Origin: Carboxylicivirga sp.
Lineage (GTDB): Bacteria; Bacteroidota; Bacteroidia; Bacteroidales; Marinilabiliaceae
Assembly (NCBI GenBank): GCA_025210475.1
Contig: JAOARW010000063.1
Span: 1-64,000, forward strand
Reading direction: 5' to 3'
DNA: 64,000 bases
In this document: positions 8,886-18,230 of the stretch, one piece after another
Position numbering within the stretch: position 1 is the first letter of the stretch
Layout: each line of letters opens with the position of its first letter
The notes under the pieces: generated by a model
The model's database searches: none
Told to the model about the DNA's origin: nothing
The model's input: the letters and a program-made list of their open reading frames with translations, nothing else
Position numbers and translations under genes: made by a program

Positions 8886-9692
8886 ATGAAACTAAAGGAA
8901 CTATTTTTAGTCTTGATTTTAACATTAAGTACAAACGTATTTAGTCAATTGACATTAGATGGCTCATTAACTGAGGGGTATTATCGTTATGGTTTTTTAC
9001 CAGAACAAGGACACGTTATTTACAATATGGATAGTGATTGGAGTACTGGAACATATAAGATATATATCTATAATTTAAGTTTTTCCTTAATTAAGGAGAT
9101 TGATTTATCAAGTTTAGGAGAATCTCAATTTCCGTTTTTTAATCAAGTTGAATCCGAGAAAGACATTATTATTTCGCAATATCTCTTTAATCAAGACTCA
9201 AAAATTGAATTTATATTAGAACTAAATAATGTTTATAAAGTATATAATGAAGAACTATCATTAATTCAGACTTTTCCAATTGGGTATCAAGAAAGAGTAA
9301 CATCGATATCTCTTCATAATCTTTCAAACGACGAAAATAATCCCAATTATAAATTGAAATTAAGCTCAGAGGAGGAATCTTATTTTTATAATATCGTAGG
9401 GAATCCCTTCGAAACAAGAGAACCAACTAACACTCCCCAATTAAAATCCGACTCAGATTCGTTCATTGTGGTATCTGATTCTTCGGGTGACATGTTTACA
9501 GCGGAATTTACTGATTATACAATTGGGCACTTATACGTAACAAACATTGAAGGAAAAGCTATAGAACAGCACGTTCTAAATGGCACGCAAAAGGAGATAA
9601 AAATTAATCTCCAAATGGAACCAAATGGTATATACCTAATTTCTTTAATAACGAAAGACCAGAATAAGAATACTATAAAAATTGTGAAATAG
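8886..9692 (+). CDS. Exported protein with type IX sorting-like C-terminus
   Basis: An ATG at 8886 is preferred over the upstream TTG at 8847, because it begins a clean signal peptide (MKLKELFLVLILTL, cleavage near VFSQ). The mature part (268 residues in all) is beta-rich and acidic with no enzyme motif. The last 70 or so residues (GHLYVTNIEGKAIEQHV, NGIYLISLITKD, ending NTIKIVK) resemble the type A C-terminal sorting domain of T9SS substrates. It is therefore probably exported across the outer membrane. The base composition is visibly more AT-rich than in the neighbouring operons. A cassette-like inverted repeat starts 12 bp after the stop, suggesting lateral acquisition. Confidence 0.7.
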   Translation: MKLKELFLVLILTLSTNVFSQLTLDGSLTEGYYRYGFLPEQGHVIYNMDSDWSTGTYKIYIYNLSFSLIKEIDLSSLGESQFPFFNQVESEKDIIISQYLFNQDSKIEFILELNNVYKVYNEELSLIQTFPIGYQERVTSISLHNLSNDENNPNYKLKLSSEEESYFYNIVGNPFETREPTNTPQLKSDSDSFIVVSDSSGDMFTAEFTDYTIGHLYVTNIEGKAIEQHVLNGTQKEIKINLQMEPNGIYLISLITKDQNKNTIKIVK

Positions 9693-9704
9693 GCTAATAA
9701 ATGC

Positions 9705-9904
9705 TAACTGCCAACATTTTGTATAGTGCATAGGGTGGATATGCTCTTTTTGAAACTATTGTGCTTTCTTCAATCCCGCCGAAGTACAGCTTCGACGGTT
9801 AGTTAAATTGCAGGTGTCAAACCTGCACTTCTGCTATTTAGCGGTTTGACAGGGAAGTTCTTTTTAATGCCCTCCGCACCATACAATTTACCATTGGCAA
9901 CAAG
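9705..9904. repeat. Cassette-spacer-like inverted repeat element
   Basis: The left arm (9705-9738) contains CTGCCAACATTTTGTATAG. The right arm (9870-9904) contains CATACAATTTACCATTGGCA. They are imperfect inverted copies of about 34 bp. Between them are two perfect hairpins: 9776-9784 pairs with 9790-9798 (CGAAG/CTTCG core), and GCAGGT (9810-9815) pairs with ACCTGC (9821-9826). The layout recalls integron attC sites and the inverted-repeat spacers that separate single accessory genes in Bacteroidota. No integrase is visible here. Confidence 0.6.
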
Positions 9905-9918
9905 TAAAATAACCAGCC

Positions 9919-10755
9919 ATGAAATATTATATGGATACTAATCAGTTTGTTGATGTATTTATTCCAAATTCTTTAGATGAACTAATTAGATGGACTCAAT
10001 TCGATAAGAAATTACATGGAAAGGACTGGATTTATAGAGGGCAAAGTGATTTTAATTGGAACATTACATCTACCTTAGAAAGGTATGTAGAAGGTCTTAA
10101 TAGCAGAAAGAAATCACATCATAATATTTATAAAGCAGAACGTTCTGTAATTTGTGGTTTTGAATCTAAGATTCCAATATCTTTTGATACTCAAATCGAA
10201 AAATTGGCATACTTACAACATCATGGTTTACCGACTAGATTGATTGACTTTACTCATAACATTGATATAGCGCTATTTTTTGCCTTGTCGGGTAATGTAA
10301 ATGGTAATTCAGCTATTTATGCAATGAGCAGAGAATATTTAAGAATGGCAACGATGTTTAGTATGAGTAATTTTGAACAAAATGGGAAGTTATATTTATA
10401 TGACCTCGAAAATGATTCAGTTATTGATAGTTTATTGAAAAAATCTAAAACAGAGCGAGTGGTATATGTAAATCCACAATATAGAAATGAAAGGATTAAG
10501 ATTCAGGAAGGATGTTTTATGTTTTCTGCTAATTTAGAATCTAAATTTTCATATTGTGTATCAAGAACTTTAGGTACTATGGTTCTTAATACAGCTCATC
10601 CACGATTAATAAAATTCTTATTAAAGCCCGAAATGAAGGTTGAAATACAGAAATATTTGGACTTAAAAGGAATTAATCAATGCTATATTTACCCAACTGA
10701 ACACACAAAGTATAAGGCTGAATTAGAATCAATATGTAATTATTATAGAAAATAA
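9919..10755 (+). CDS. FRG-domain protein
   Basis: The 278-residue soluble protein has no signal peptide. It has an FRG domain (PF08867): DWIYRGQSDFNW (about residues 36-47) supplies the namesake R-G motif, and YLQHHGLPTRLIDFTHN followed by IALFFALSG (about 97-125) is also characteristic. Most FRG proteins are of unknown function and are scattered in accessory and defence-rich regions, so none is assigned here. It lies 15 bp after the right arm of the inverted-repeat element and is followed by a partial copy of the left arm. Its AT-rich codons suggest transfer. Confidence 0.85.
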   Translation: MKYYMDTNQFVDVFIPNSLDELIRWTQFDKKLHGKDWIYRGQSDFNWNITSTLERYVEGLNSRKKSHHNIYKAERSVICGFESKIPISFDTQIEKLAYLQHHGLPTRLIDFTHNIDIALFFALSGNVNGNSAIYAMSREYLRMATMFSMSNFEQNGKLYLYDLENDSVIDSLLKKSKTERVVYVNPQYRNERIKIQEGCFMFSANLESKFSYCVSRTLGTMVLNTAHPRLIKFLLKPEMKVEIQKYLDLKGINQCYIYPTEHTKYKAELESICNYYRK

Positions 10756-10759
10756 TATC

Positions 10760-10811
10760 AGTTACCAACAATAGCTCATATAGCATAAATGAGTGGACTG
10801 ATTTTGGTTAC
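10760..10811. repeat. Partial second copy of the cassette-spacer arm
   Basis: The stretch starting GTTACCAACAATAG and continuing through TATAGCATAAATGAGTGG matches the left arm of the element at 9705 (CTGCCAACATTTTG, TATAGTGCATAGGGTGG). A short inverted counterpart, TTGGTTAC, follows at 10804-10811. No full right arm was found before the next gene, so this copy looks truncated. Confidence 0.45.
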
Positions 10812-10959
10812 TTTATCCATCCAGCAGCGCCCAATTGATTTGGCTTTAGAAATGAAAAGATATATCATATCCGATCAACACAAACTCTTAATACATCCCT
10901 AATATTAAGCTAAACTTAACTCAATATTGGGGTAGTACCTTTCCTTAAAACTTCATACT

Positions 10960-11457
10960 ATGAAAAGGATAGGGAAAATAACTTTAATGTTAGTACTATG
11001 CGTCAGTTGTCTGGTAGCGTGTTCCGATTCGGACGTGATAACAGACAAAGATATCGTGTCGGAAGCCTTAACAAAAGGCAGCTGGCAGGTTAGTTTGCAA
11101 CATGCCTTAACACAAATTGATTTAGATCAATCGCAAGTGGCCTTAACATTTTCGCCAACGGGCGATGTGAATGCTCAAAGGCTCGAAAGTTCATCGGGGC
11201 AATTAACCCGTTACGATGGCGCTTATGCTTTGTTTTATGATCATGACGATGATTATGCGCCAAACCCCGATTACGATGATTTAAACGATGGCTACGAAGG
11301 CAATGAGGAAGAAGATCTTTTTCTGTCGTTTGCTTTTGCCCGTAATGAGGCCATCATCCTTAATCATCGATGGAAGCTCAAGAAGTACACAGCCAATATG
11401 GTACTGTTGCAGGCAAATGATATTAAACTAAGCTTAAATAAAGTGGATAGCGAATAG
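10960..11457 (+). CDS. Small lipoprotein with an acidic insert
   Basis: The 165-residue protein has a lipoprotein signal peptide ending LVAC, with lipobox Cys21. The fold looks lipocalin- or META-like (SWQVSLQHALTQIDLD, VALTFSPTGDV, RWKLKKYTANMVLLQ), but this is not secure. A very acidic loop around residues 95-118 (DHDDDYAPNPDYDDLND) could bind divalent cations. The ATG start is supported by the basic MKR start of the signal peptide. It ends at a terminator hairpin and is probably monocistronic. Function unknown. Confidence 0.7.
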   Translation: MKRIGKITLMLVLCVSCLVACSDSDVITDKDIVSEALTKGSWQVSLQHALTQIDLDQSQVALTFSPTGDVNAQRLESSSGQLTRYDGAYALFYDHDDDYAPNPDYDDLNDGYEGNEEEDLFLSFAFARNEAIILNHRWKLKKYTANMVLLQANDIKLSLNKVDSE

Positions 11458-11499
11458 TAAAAGGGTCTTATGTCATAGTTGACTTAAAAGAGACTGTAA

Positions 11500-11530
11500 A
11501 GGGCGTTCAATGCGAATGCCCTATTTTTTA
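11500..11530 (+). terminator. Terminator after the small lipoprotein
   Basis: AGGGCGTTC (11500-11508) and GAATGCCCT (11514-11522) form a stem with one G-T pair. A T-rich run follows. Confidence 0.65.
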
Positions 11531-11574
11531 TATTTTAGCCAGTGCTTATGATTAATGCATTGCAAAATATTTAA

Positions 11575-14500
11575 ATGATTAAAAGATACCTTGCCTGTTT
11601 AACTCTTTTTTTAGCACTGATATCGGCCCTTGGTCAGTCCGGCTCATATGAATTAGTTGATATAGTAACCGACGATTTTCCGTTTGTTGAAGCACGTTTT
11701 AAGGTGCCGGTTTTTAAGTTTAATCCCCGCGATTTTATACTACAGGATGTTTCCATTATCGAAAATGATCAGGCCCTAAAGCCTTTATTTAGTCAGGCAC
11801 CGGTGATAAAGGAGAAGGAATTACCTGTATCTGTTGTTCTTGCTTTGGATATATCATCATCGATGAACAAGGAACGCATGGGGGCCTTAAAGGCAAGCAC
11901 AAAGCGCATGATTAAGCAATTGCCACTTGAAATATCGGAGGTAGCCATAGCCACCTTTAATACGCATGTTTCTCTTAACTGCGACTTTACGCATAACGAA
12001 CAAACGTTGTTGGATTGTATCGATAGTATGGGTGTTTATGGAGGAACGGACTTTGATGAGGCTTTCCTTGCCCGGGCATCAGGACTTATTGATATTGCCA
12101 GGCAAGGGCAACACCGTAAGCTTATCATATTTATTAGTGATGGCTTATGCAATGTTGACGTCAGGCAGGTAGCCGGTTTTGCCATGAGGCATTCCATTAT
12201 GGTTAACTGCCTTACTGTTGGTGTTCCCATTAGCAATGAACTAATAGAAATTGCTACAAAAACAGGAGGCGTTTACAGAAGTAACTTATCGGGTTCAAAG
12301 GATATTCAGCTGGTTTTAAAAGATATTTATATTAAAACACAAACCGATTGTTATGGTCGTGTTAAGTGGCGATCCAATTATAGTTGTAATCCCCAAAAGA
12401 AAACTCAAATTACGCTAGGTAATCAAACCATTAGTCTTCAGTACCAGATTCCCGATTCGATGCTTGGTTTTGTCGAGGCCTCTCACGCCGAAGTTTATTT
12501 TAAGAACAATGCCAATGGAGATTTAGTGTATAAACCCATCTTTTTGAAAGGTAAAAATGTTGATTTAAACATAAGCGCCATCGAAAGTAGTAATGCTCAG
12601 TTTTTTGGAACAAAGCAGGATGTATTACCCATTGTGGCAGATGCCAATCAATTGCAAAAGCTTGAGCTATCGTTTAACCCACAGGATAGTGTGCTGGCAT
12701 CGGCTGAGTACACCATTAAGAATAAGGGATGTCCGGATGTTTCGGTGAAAGCCTATGCGGGAGGAAAACGAAAACTTGTTATTACTAATCCCCTTGCGGA
12801 TGAAACTTATGTGGCCGGATCAACTGTTCCGATCAGGTGGACGGGCATGTTAAACGCTGATGTGATTGATCTTTATTACCAGAAGGAGGGTGACAGTCAG
12901 TGGCATGATATCGGGAAAGGGAAGGCCGGAAGGAAGAGCTGGAAGGCACCGGCAATCAACGGAAAGGTGAGGATTAAAGGAAGCCGTACCGGCGATATTA
13001 CCTTCTCGAATTTAATGACAGCACCAGTGGCGCTGATGGATGGATCGATATTTAAATCGGCTTTTTATAATCGTAAAGGAAGCGAAATAATTAGCCAGTC
13101 GATAAATGGTAAATTGAAAAACTGGGATGCAAAAACCGGACAGTTAAAGCACGAATTTGAGGAAGCTATAAAGGGTGAAGTACTAACCTTCCCGGTTTCA
13201 AACCGCATTATTGATCTGTCGCCTAATGGCATGAATGTATTTACTAACCGAAATGGATTGCTGATTAAAGATCTGAGTACGGGGGAGGGGAAAAACCTGA
13301 CATCGCTTGCACACAAGAATGAGCAGGAATATTACGTTACCTTAAAAGATTTTACACTTCTGCTTCAGAATACCAAATACCTGGATGAGACAAGTGCACC
13401 AAAAACCGGATTTGGAGTGGGCCGAAGCAATTCTAAGCTTCATGTTTTAAAGCTGGCCGATCAAAAGACGGTGTTTGATATTAAACTGACAAGCGAATTT
13501 GAGAAATCGGTTTTACATGCCCGCCTGCCTATTTTGGCAGTGGCAAATAAGAATAACACACACTTATACCACCTGAAGACGAAGAAGAAATTATTTTCCA
13601 TTGCAGGTCGGCGTTTTCATCAGTTTACAAAAGGAGATCACTATTTGATGACACATGATTCCCTCAATTATTATTTCCATGATATGGAGGAGGGGCGCCA
13701 GCTTTTATCAATCGATAAGCAACATCAGTTTGCAATCTCATCGGATGGTACTTTTGTTGCTGGTATTTCCAAGGACCAAGTTCGCATTGTTAATATGGTA
13801 ACTCAGCAGGTGGTGTGGAACAAAAATCATAAAGGTATTTCGCATGCCCGCTTTTTTCCTTCTTCCAATCGGTTTTTATATCTGCACAAAGAATCATTGG
13901 AAGTGATTGATGTTGAAAAAGGAAAGCTGCTACATCATATTTATTGTCAATCGGCACTGATTAATAACCTCGATATTTCACCGGATGAAACGTCCTTACT
14001 AATGACTTGTGACAATGTAATTGCAGTTTTGAATTGCGAGAAGCTTTTTCATATTGGTGATTTGGGACTTGAAGAGGAGCTTGATATGGATGTGACGCCC
14101 TATTTTAATATTGTGTGTCCGAAACCTACCATATGTGATCAACTTACTTTTCCTGAACAGTTTATTAATGAGCCTGTTGAGAAAGTGTTTTCCGGCGTGA
14201 TCAAAAATACGAATGAACATACCGTTTTTATCGATAGTATTTACATAAAAGGAGAGGGATCGATATTTAGTTTGGTTTCCCATACTGGGCCAATGACGAT
14301 TCAGGCAAAGGAAAGTAAGGCTGTTGAGTTACGCTTTACGCCTCACAACATTGGGAAGAATACAGGAGAATTGGTGGTTGTAAGTGGAGGTTCAAACCAT
14401 GTATGTCGGCTGGGAGGTATCGGCATTAAAAAAGGCTTTGAATTATTAACACCGGAACTACTATTTTCTGCCATAAGTGCAGGTCATTCGAGTGATACCA

Positions 14501-15372
14501 TTATTCCGATCGTAAAAAATACGGGCTCTAAACCTTTGTCGATGGATGGGATAAAGTTATATCCGTCAAATGGGAGTGCCTTTAGTATTGGTCGCGAGGA
14601 TCAACGTAAAATGCTGGCTCCGAATGATTCGCTTTGGGCAAAAGTATTGTTTCAGCCAAAACGAAGAGGGCGACAAACGGCCATGATTCACTTAAAAATG
14701 GATAATGGTGAATGGATGGTGGCTAGCCGGATTTTTGGCGAAGGGGTGGCGAAACGCAAGGTGGTGGTGAAGGGAAGTACCATTCATGCCATAACAAAAA
14801 AGGCTCTAAAATCAGTAGTTCGCGTTAGCGCGTTAAATACAGAAACGATCGTCAATCAGATGCCGACGGATAATCGGGGAGCGTTTGCATTGACTCTTAA
14901 TGCCGATATAAATTATGGTATTGATGCGCATTTAAAAGGCTACTTCTCTTCGAGCGAAAACATAAACCTGACTGATGTTCAACTAAACGATACAATTAGT
15001 GTTCAATTGGAGCTGTTGCCGCTTGACCAAAACTCAACCATACGGTTGAATAATATTTTCTTTGAATCTGCTAAGGCCGATTTGCTTGATATTTCTCAAA
15101 CCGAAATTTTACGCATTGTCGCTTTTATGAAAGAAAACAAACATCTGAAGATTGAAATACATGGCCATACGGATGCTGTAGGAAGTGCAGAGAGCAATAT
15201 GCAACTTTCCAGGCAAAGGGCTTTAGCGGTGAAGCATTTTATGGTCAATCATAAAATAGAGAGCCAACGTATCTCAATTCAATATTTCGGCGAAGAGCAA
15301 GCAATCAGTAATAATGAAACAGAAGAGGGGCGGCAGCGAAACAGAAGGGTTGAGGTACGGTTTATTGATTAG
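11575..15372 (+). CDS. Large exported vWA / propeller / OmpA-domain protein
   Basis: The 1265-residue protein has a signal peptide (1-20). A von Willebrand A domain (about 85-255) carries the metal-binding MIDAS motif DISSS (92-96) and a conserved GGTDFDEA. A beta-propeller-like region follows (about 500-840, phrases such as KLKNWDAKTGQLKHEF). Next are one or two Hydin/choice-of-anchor-D-like Ig modules (about 850-1060), a carboxypeptidase-regulatory-like module (about 1060-1150) and a C-terminal OmpA domain (about 1160-1265, with HGHTDAVGSAESNMQLSRQRA and RNRRVEVRF) that should bind peptidoglycan. It is probably anchored between outer membrane and cell wall and scaffolds other envelope proteins. 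Two lipoprotein genes converge on it from downstream. Confidence 0.85.
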   Translation: MIKRYLACLTLFLALISALGQSGSYELVDIVTDDFPFVEARFKVPVFKFNPRDFILQDVSIIENDQALKPLFSQAPVIKEKELPVSVVLALDISSSMNKERMGALKASTKRMIKQLPLEISEVAIATFNTHVSLNCDFTHNEQTLLDCIDSMGVYGGTDFDEAFLARASGLIDIARQGQHRKLIIFISDGLCNVDVRQVAGFAMRHSIMVNCLTVGVPISNELIEIATKTGGVYRSNLSGSKDIQLVLKDIYIKTQTDCYGRVKWRSNYSCNPQKKTQITLGNQTISLQYQIPDSMLGFVEASHAEVYFKNNANGDLVYKPIFLKGKNVDLNISAIESSNAQFFGTKQDVLPIVADANQLQKLELSFNPQDSVLASAEYTIKNKGCPDVSVKAYAGGKRKLVITNPLADETYVAGSTVPIRWTGMLNADVIDLYYQKEGDSQWHDIGKGKAGRKSWKAPAINGKVRIKGSRTGDITFSNLMTAPVALMDGSIFKSAFYNRKGSEIISQSINGKLKNWDAKTGQLKHEFEEAIKGEVLTFPVSNRIIDLSPNGMNVFTNRNGLLIKDLSTGEGKNLTSLAHKNEQEYYVTLKDFTLLLQNTKYLDETSAPKTGFGVGRSNSKLHVLKLADQKTVFDIKLTSEFEKSVLHARLPILAVANKNNTHLYHLKTKKKLFSIAGRRFHQFTKGDHYLMTHDSLNYYFHDMEEGRQLLSIDKQHQFAISSDGTFVAGISKDQVRIVNMVTQQVVWNKNHKGISHARFFPSSNRFLYLHKESLEVIDVEKGKLLHHIYCQSALINNLDISPDETSLLMTCDNVIAVLNCEKLFHIGDLGLEEELDMDVTPYFNIVCPKPTICDQLTFPEQFINEPVEKVFSGVIKNTNEHTVFIDSIYIKGEGSIFSLVSHTGPMTIQAKESKAVELRFTPHNIGKNTGELVVVSGGSNHVCRLGGIGIKKGFELLTPELLFSAISAGHSSDTIIPIVKNTGSKPLSMDGIKLYPSNGSAFSIGREDQRKMLAPNDSLWAKVLFQPKRRGRQTAMIHLKMDNGEWMVASRIFGEGVAKRKVVVKGSTIHAITKKALKSVVRVSALNTETIVNQMPTDNRGAFALTLNADINYGIDAHLKGYFSSSENINLTDVQLNDTISVQLELLPLDQNSTIRLNNIFFESAKADLLDISQTEILRIVAFMKENKHLKIEIHGHTDAVGSAESNMQLSRQRALAVKHFMVNHKIESQRISIQYFGEEQAISNNETEEGRQRNRRVEVRFID

Positions 15373-15438
15373 TAAGCTACTATCAAACAAAAAGCTGATA
15401 GCCACTAGCTGATGGCTACTGGCAATCGGCCAAAAGTT

Positions 15439-15464
15439 GCTCCCTGAGCCTAGTCGAAGGGAGC
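15439..15464. repeat. Short palindrome of the GAGCCTxGTCGAAGGG type
   Basis: GCTCCCT (15439-15445) and AGGGAGC (15458-15464) flank GAGCCTAGTCGA. The same kind of palindrome is scattered through many bacterial genomes. It lies between convergent genes and may add termination. Confidence 0.5.
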
Positions 15465-15593
15465 TTAATTGTTAGATTAGTGGATATTGGTTTTCTGAGC
15501 GACTAATCATAAAGCTATTAGCTAATGATTGGCAGATAGAATGTTTCTTAATAAAAGAGAAATACGATATTTATTAGAGTTCATTATAATCAT

Positions 15594-16583
15594 CTAATTT
15601 ACCCGTATTTGTAATTCGGCACTGACCGGTTTTTGCTTGCCAATTAACTGGCGAACCAGTAGGTTTTTGGTAATATTCCGGCTAAGGGTTTTCAGATCTA
15701 CAATGGCCATCAATGTTTCTTGCCCATTGTTGCTCAATTTGATTGCCGGACTTTTAACCTGGCCGTTCAGGTCGCTTTTGAACTTATCGGTACTAAGAAA
15801 ACCTCCGCTGAAACTAAAACGAACTGGTATGTTGCGGGCCATATTACCCTGGCACTGAATCAGTAATTGCGTATGTCCGTCGTTGAGTTTTGTATTGGCT
15901 TTTGCTGCTATGCTTTCCGGCCGAAAGCTAAGCTGAAAAGTAGCAATCATATCAGCCATGGCATCTTTACTTACCTCATACAAATCGATATTTCCTTCAG
16001 GTGTGTAAATGCTTGTTTGTTCATTCAGATAACCACTTATGGCATCAATAGCCGCGGCATATTGTTCCAAAGCCAGTATAAAATCATTTAATTGGCTGGC
16101 TTTTTGTGCCTGTTGGTATTTTGATAAAGACAGTTGAAGAGCCTCTTCTTTGCGCTTGGCTTTACGGGCATAAAACTCGCTCTTCGACAAGCGATAGAAG
16201 GTATAATAGTAATTCAGATCTTCCCATTGGTCCACAAATTCATACGCTTCCAAAAACTCATTGGAGGTAGCCTTTAAACGACTTTGCATGTACTCGTATA
16301 CACCGCTGTTATCTTCCATGCGGTATAAACTTTGCTCACTTTTAATCTGGGTGTTGATTTGTTTTGACAAATCGGCCAGTGCTTTTTCTTTACTTTTTTC
16401 CTGGTAGTAGGCTGCACCTCCTTGTTTGGGAATGGTGCCAATGCCGTAAAAATAGCTGTTAGAAACCGGGCGGTTTTTTAACCATTCGGGCTTGCTGAGT
16501 TCCAGTAATTCAGCTTCTTTCTTTTTTGAGCTACAGCCTGCAAACAATATAAGGCACAGGCTAAAGGCGATCAGTTTATGCAT
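15594..16583 (-). CDS. LPP20-family lipoprotein
   Basis: The 329-residue protein has a lipobox (ILFAGCSS, Cys16). Next comes an LPP20-like domain (about residues 30-140): KPEWLKNRPVSNSYFYGIG followed by an Ala-rich helix with EKALADLSKQINTQIKSEQS. The C-terminal part (about 225-329) is beta-rich, of Ig or carrier type. It lies 8 bp downstream of the TPR lipoprotein at 16592 and is almost certainly co-transcribed. LPP20 proteins occur with CsgG-like and other outer-membrane assembly genes. A joint periplasmic role of the pair is inference. Confidence 0.8.
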   Translation of the reverse strand: MHKLIAFSLCLILFAGCSSKKKEAELLELSKPEWLKNRPVSNSYFYGIGTIPKQGGAAYYQEKSKEKALADLSKQINTQIKSEQSLYRMEDNSGVYEYMQSRLKATSNEFLEAYEFVDQWEDLNYYYTFYRLSKSEFYARKAKRKEEALQLSLSKYQQAQKASQLNDFILALEQYAAAIDAISGYLNEQTSIYTPEGNIDLYEVSKDAMADMIATFQLSFRPESIAAKANTKLNDGHTQLLIQCQGNMARNIPVRFSFSGGFLSTDKFKSDLNGQVKSPAIKLSNNGQETLMAIVDLKTLSRNITKNLLVRQLIGKQKPVSAELQIRVN

Positions 16584-16591
16584 TGGGGGTA

Positions 16592-17977
16592 TTAATTTTC
16601 AGGTTGGTATTCCATTACATTGTTTGCCACATGTTTGGCGCAAGCATTCAATACTTCATTTTCGAGAGAAGTAACCGATCTTAGTTCCTTCTTATTCGCG
16701 AACAAAGCCATCAGACGATTGCGTGAATCTTCTGAATCGTACACCTGATCTTCGGGCGAATCTTTATCGATGTATTTCCAGGTGCCGGGAATCAGTTTTT
16801 TGTAATCACCGTCGAAACTGGCATAATGGATTTTGTCTTTTTTCTCGCCATAAAAATTATCAGCAAAAGCTTTTTCATTCTTGTCAATGCGATCGAGCCC
16901 ATAGCTCAGTGCGATGGCAACACTGTTTTCCTGCGTATATTCGTAGTAACGTACTTTGGTGTATTTGGCAACAATCTCTATCAATTTTGTTTCCGGATTT
17001 TCCTGTTCCACCAATTGCTTCAGGTAACCTCTTTTTTCTTGCTTATTTTTGTGCCCTTGTTTACGCAAGTATTTATCAATTCGCGCTGTAAAAACACTTT
17101 TGGCTTCAAAGTTAGTTCCCAGCTGCTTGGCAAATTTGAGTGCCATACTCTGATCTTTAGCCCTTGACCAATCAGGAATCGAAGTAATGGCTTCATCACC
17201 TACCACATGGTAGAATGGCGATTTGATATGAGAGAGTTCACTAACAATCTTTTCTTTCGTCGACTGTGTATAAGCACGACTGCCACGGAATTTATAATCG
17301 AATGGTAAAATGGCGATGCTAACCTGCGCATGCTCCAAACATACCGCTTGCAGGTCAATACTGTTTTTATAACCTTGAGTGGCCTTGTTGATGATGTTAA
17401 AATCACCATAGGCACTGCGATACATATGCGTTTCCATTAACTGGTTACCATGGCGGTAAACAGGCTCATATTTGGCAGTTACCCACTGACTTTGAGCATC
17501 TTTAAAATTGCGGTCGATTTTAATGATCTCAGCAAATTGTGTTTCGGCATTTTTAAATTCCTCCAGCGATAAAGCTTTGGTGGCCTGCTGGTATAACAGA
17601 TCCAGGTATTTGTCTTTCACCTCCAGGTAATACTCTTTCTGCTCTTCCGACATAATTAATTTCACGCCTAAGGCCGATAATTGCTTGAAGTAGCTCTCTG
17701 CTTCGAGGTAGGAATAAACAGCGTCTTTGGCCGTACCATTGTTATATTGGGCCTGAAAAGCTTCTATTTTATCTTCCAACACCAATTGACCGGTTCTTTG
17801 CAAACCCAGCTTGGCATCGATGTTGTTTTTGTTGGCTTTTAAGGATTTTAGATAGAGTGCGGCTGCATCGGTATATAATCCTGCCTGATCAAATTTTTGT
17901 GCTTTATTGTAATTACGCTTACTCGCGCAGGCCGATAATAAAAATAGGCCAATGAGAATTGGTAATAGTTGTTTCAT
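16592..17977 (-). CDS. TPR-containing lipoprotein
   Basis: The 461-residue protein has a lipoprotein signal peptide (LLSACASK, Cys17). N-terminal tetratricopeptide-like helices follow (about 20-200, such as AQKFDQAGLYTDAAALYLKSL and EEFKNAETQFAEIIKID). A mixed alpha/beta region (about 215-330, starting VSIAILPFDYKF) resembles the GNA1162/CsgG-like fold that often begins with an AILPF-type strand. The pattern suggests an outer-membrane-attached scaffold acting with the LPP20 lipoprotein encoded 8 bp downstream. The enzyme-free sequence gives no more precise function. Confidence 0.72.
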   Translation of the reverse strand: MKQLLPILIGLFLLSACASKRNYNKAQKFDQAGLYTDAAALYLKSLKANKNNIDAKLGLQRTGQLVLEDKIEAFQAQYNNGTAKDAVYSYLEAESYFKQLSALGVKLIMSEEQKEYYLEVKDKYLDLLYQQATKALSLEEFKNAETQFAEIIKIDRNFKDAQSQWVTAKYEPVYRHGNQLMETHMYRSAYGDFNIINKATQGYKNSIDLQAVCLEHAQVSIAILPFDYKFRGSRAYTQSTKEKIVSELSHIKSPFYHVVGDEAITSIPDWSRAKDQSMALKFAKQLGTNFEAKSVFTARIDKYLRKQGHKNKQEKRGYLKQLVEQENPETKLIEIVAKYTKVRYYEYTQENSVAIALSYGLDRIDKNEKAFADNFYGEKKDKIHYASFDGDYKKLIPGTWKYIDKDSPEDQVYDSEDSRNRLMALFANKKELRSVTSLENEVLNACAKHVANNVMEYQPEN

Positions 17978-18230
17978 AGATGATCTGAGTTAATCAATTT
18001 TGAGCTATTGAACGCGAATAAACAAAAAGTGTTCCGATTTAAAGCAGATTAATTTAGATTTGTAATACAATACTTTATTGAGGCTTGCTAAGTAATTGAA
18101 ATTGAATGTGAGATAGGATTAAAATATTATTGAATTTTTAATATTCTTATTCTTTCTTTAATCAACAAATTCCGGGTTTACGGAATAATTTTCGTTTGCC
18201 TCCGATGACAAAATTATTTATAACCAACCT

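Noticed and set aside
16723..17167. Two plus-strand frames inside the TPR lipoprotein gene
   Set aside because: They are antisense shadows with cysteine-rich, low-complexity products and no start-site signals.
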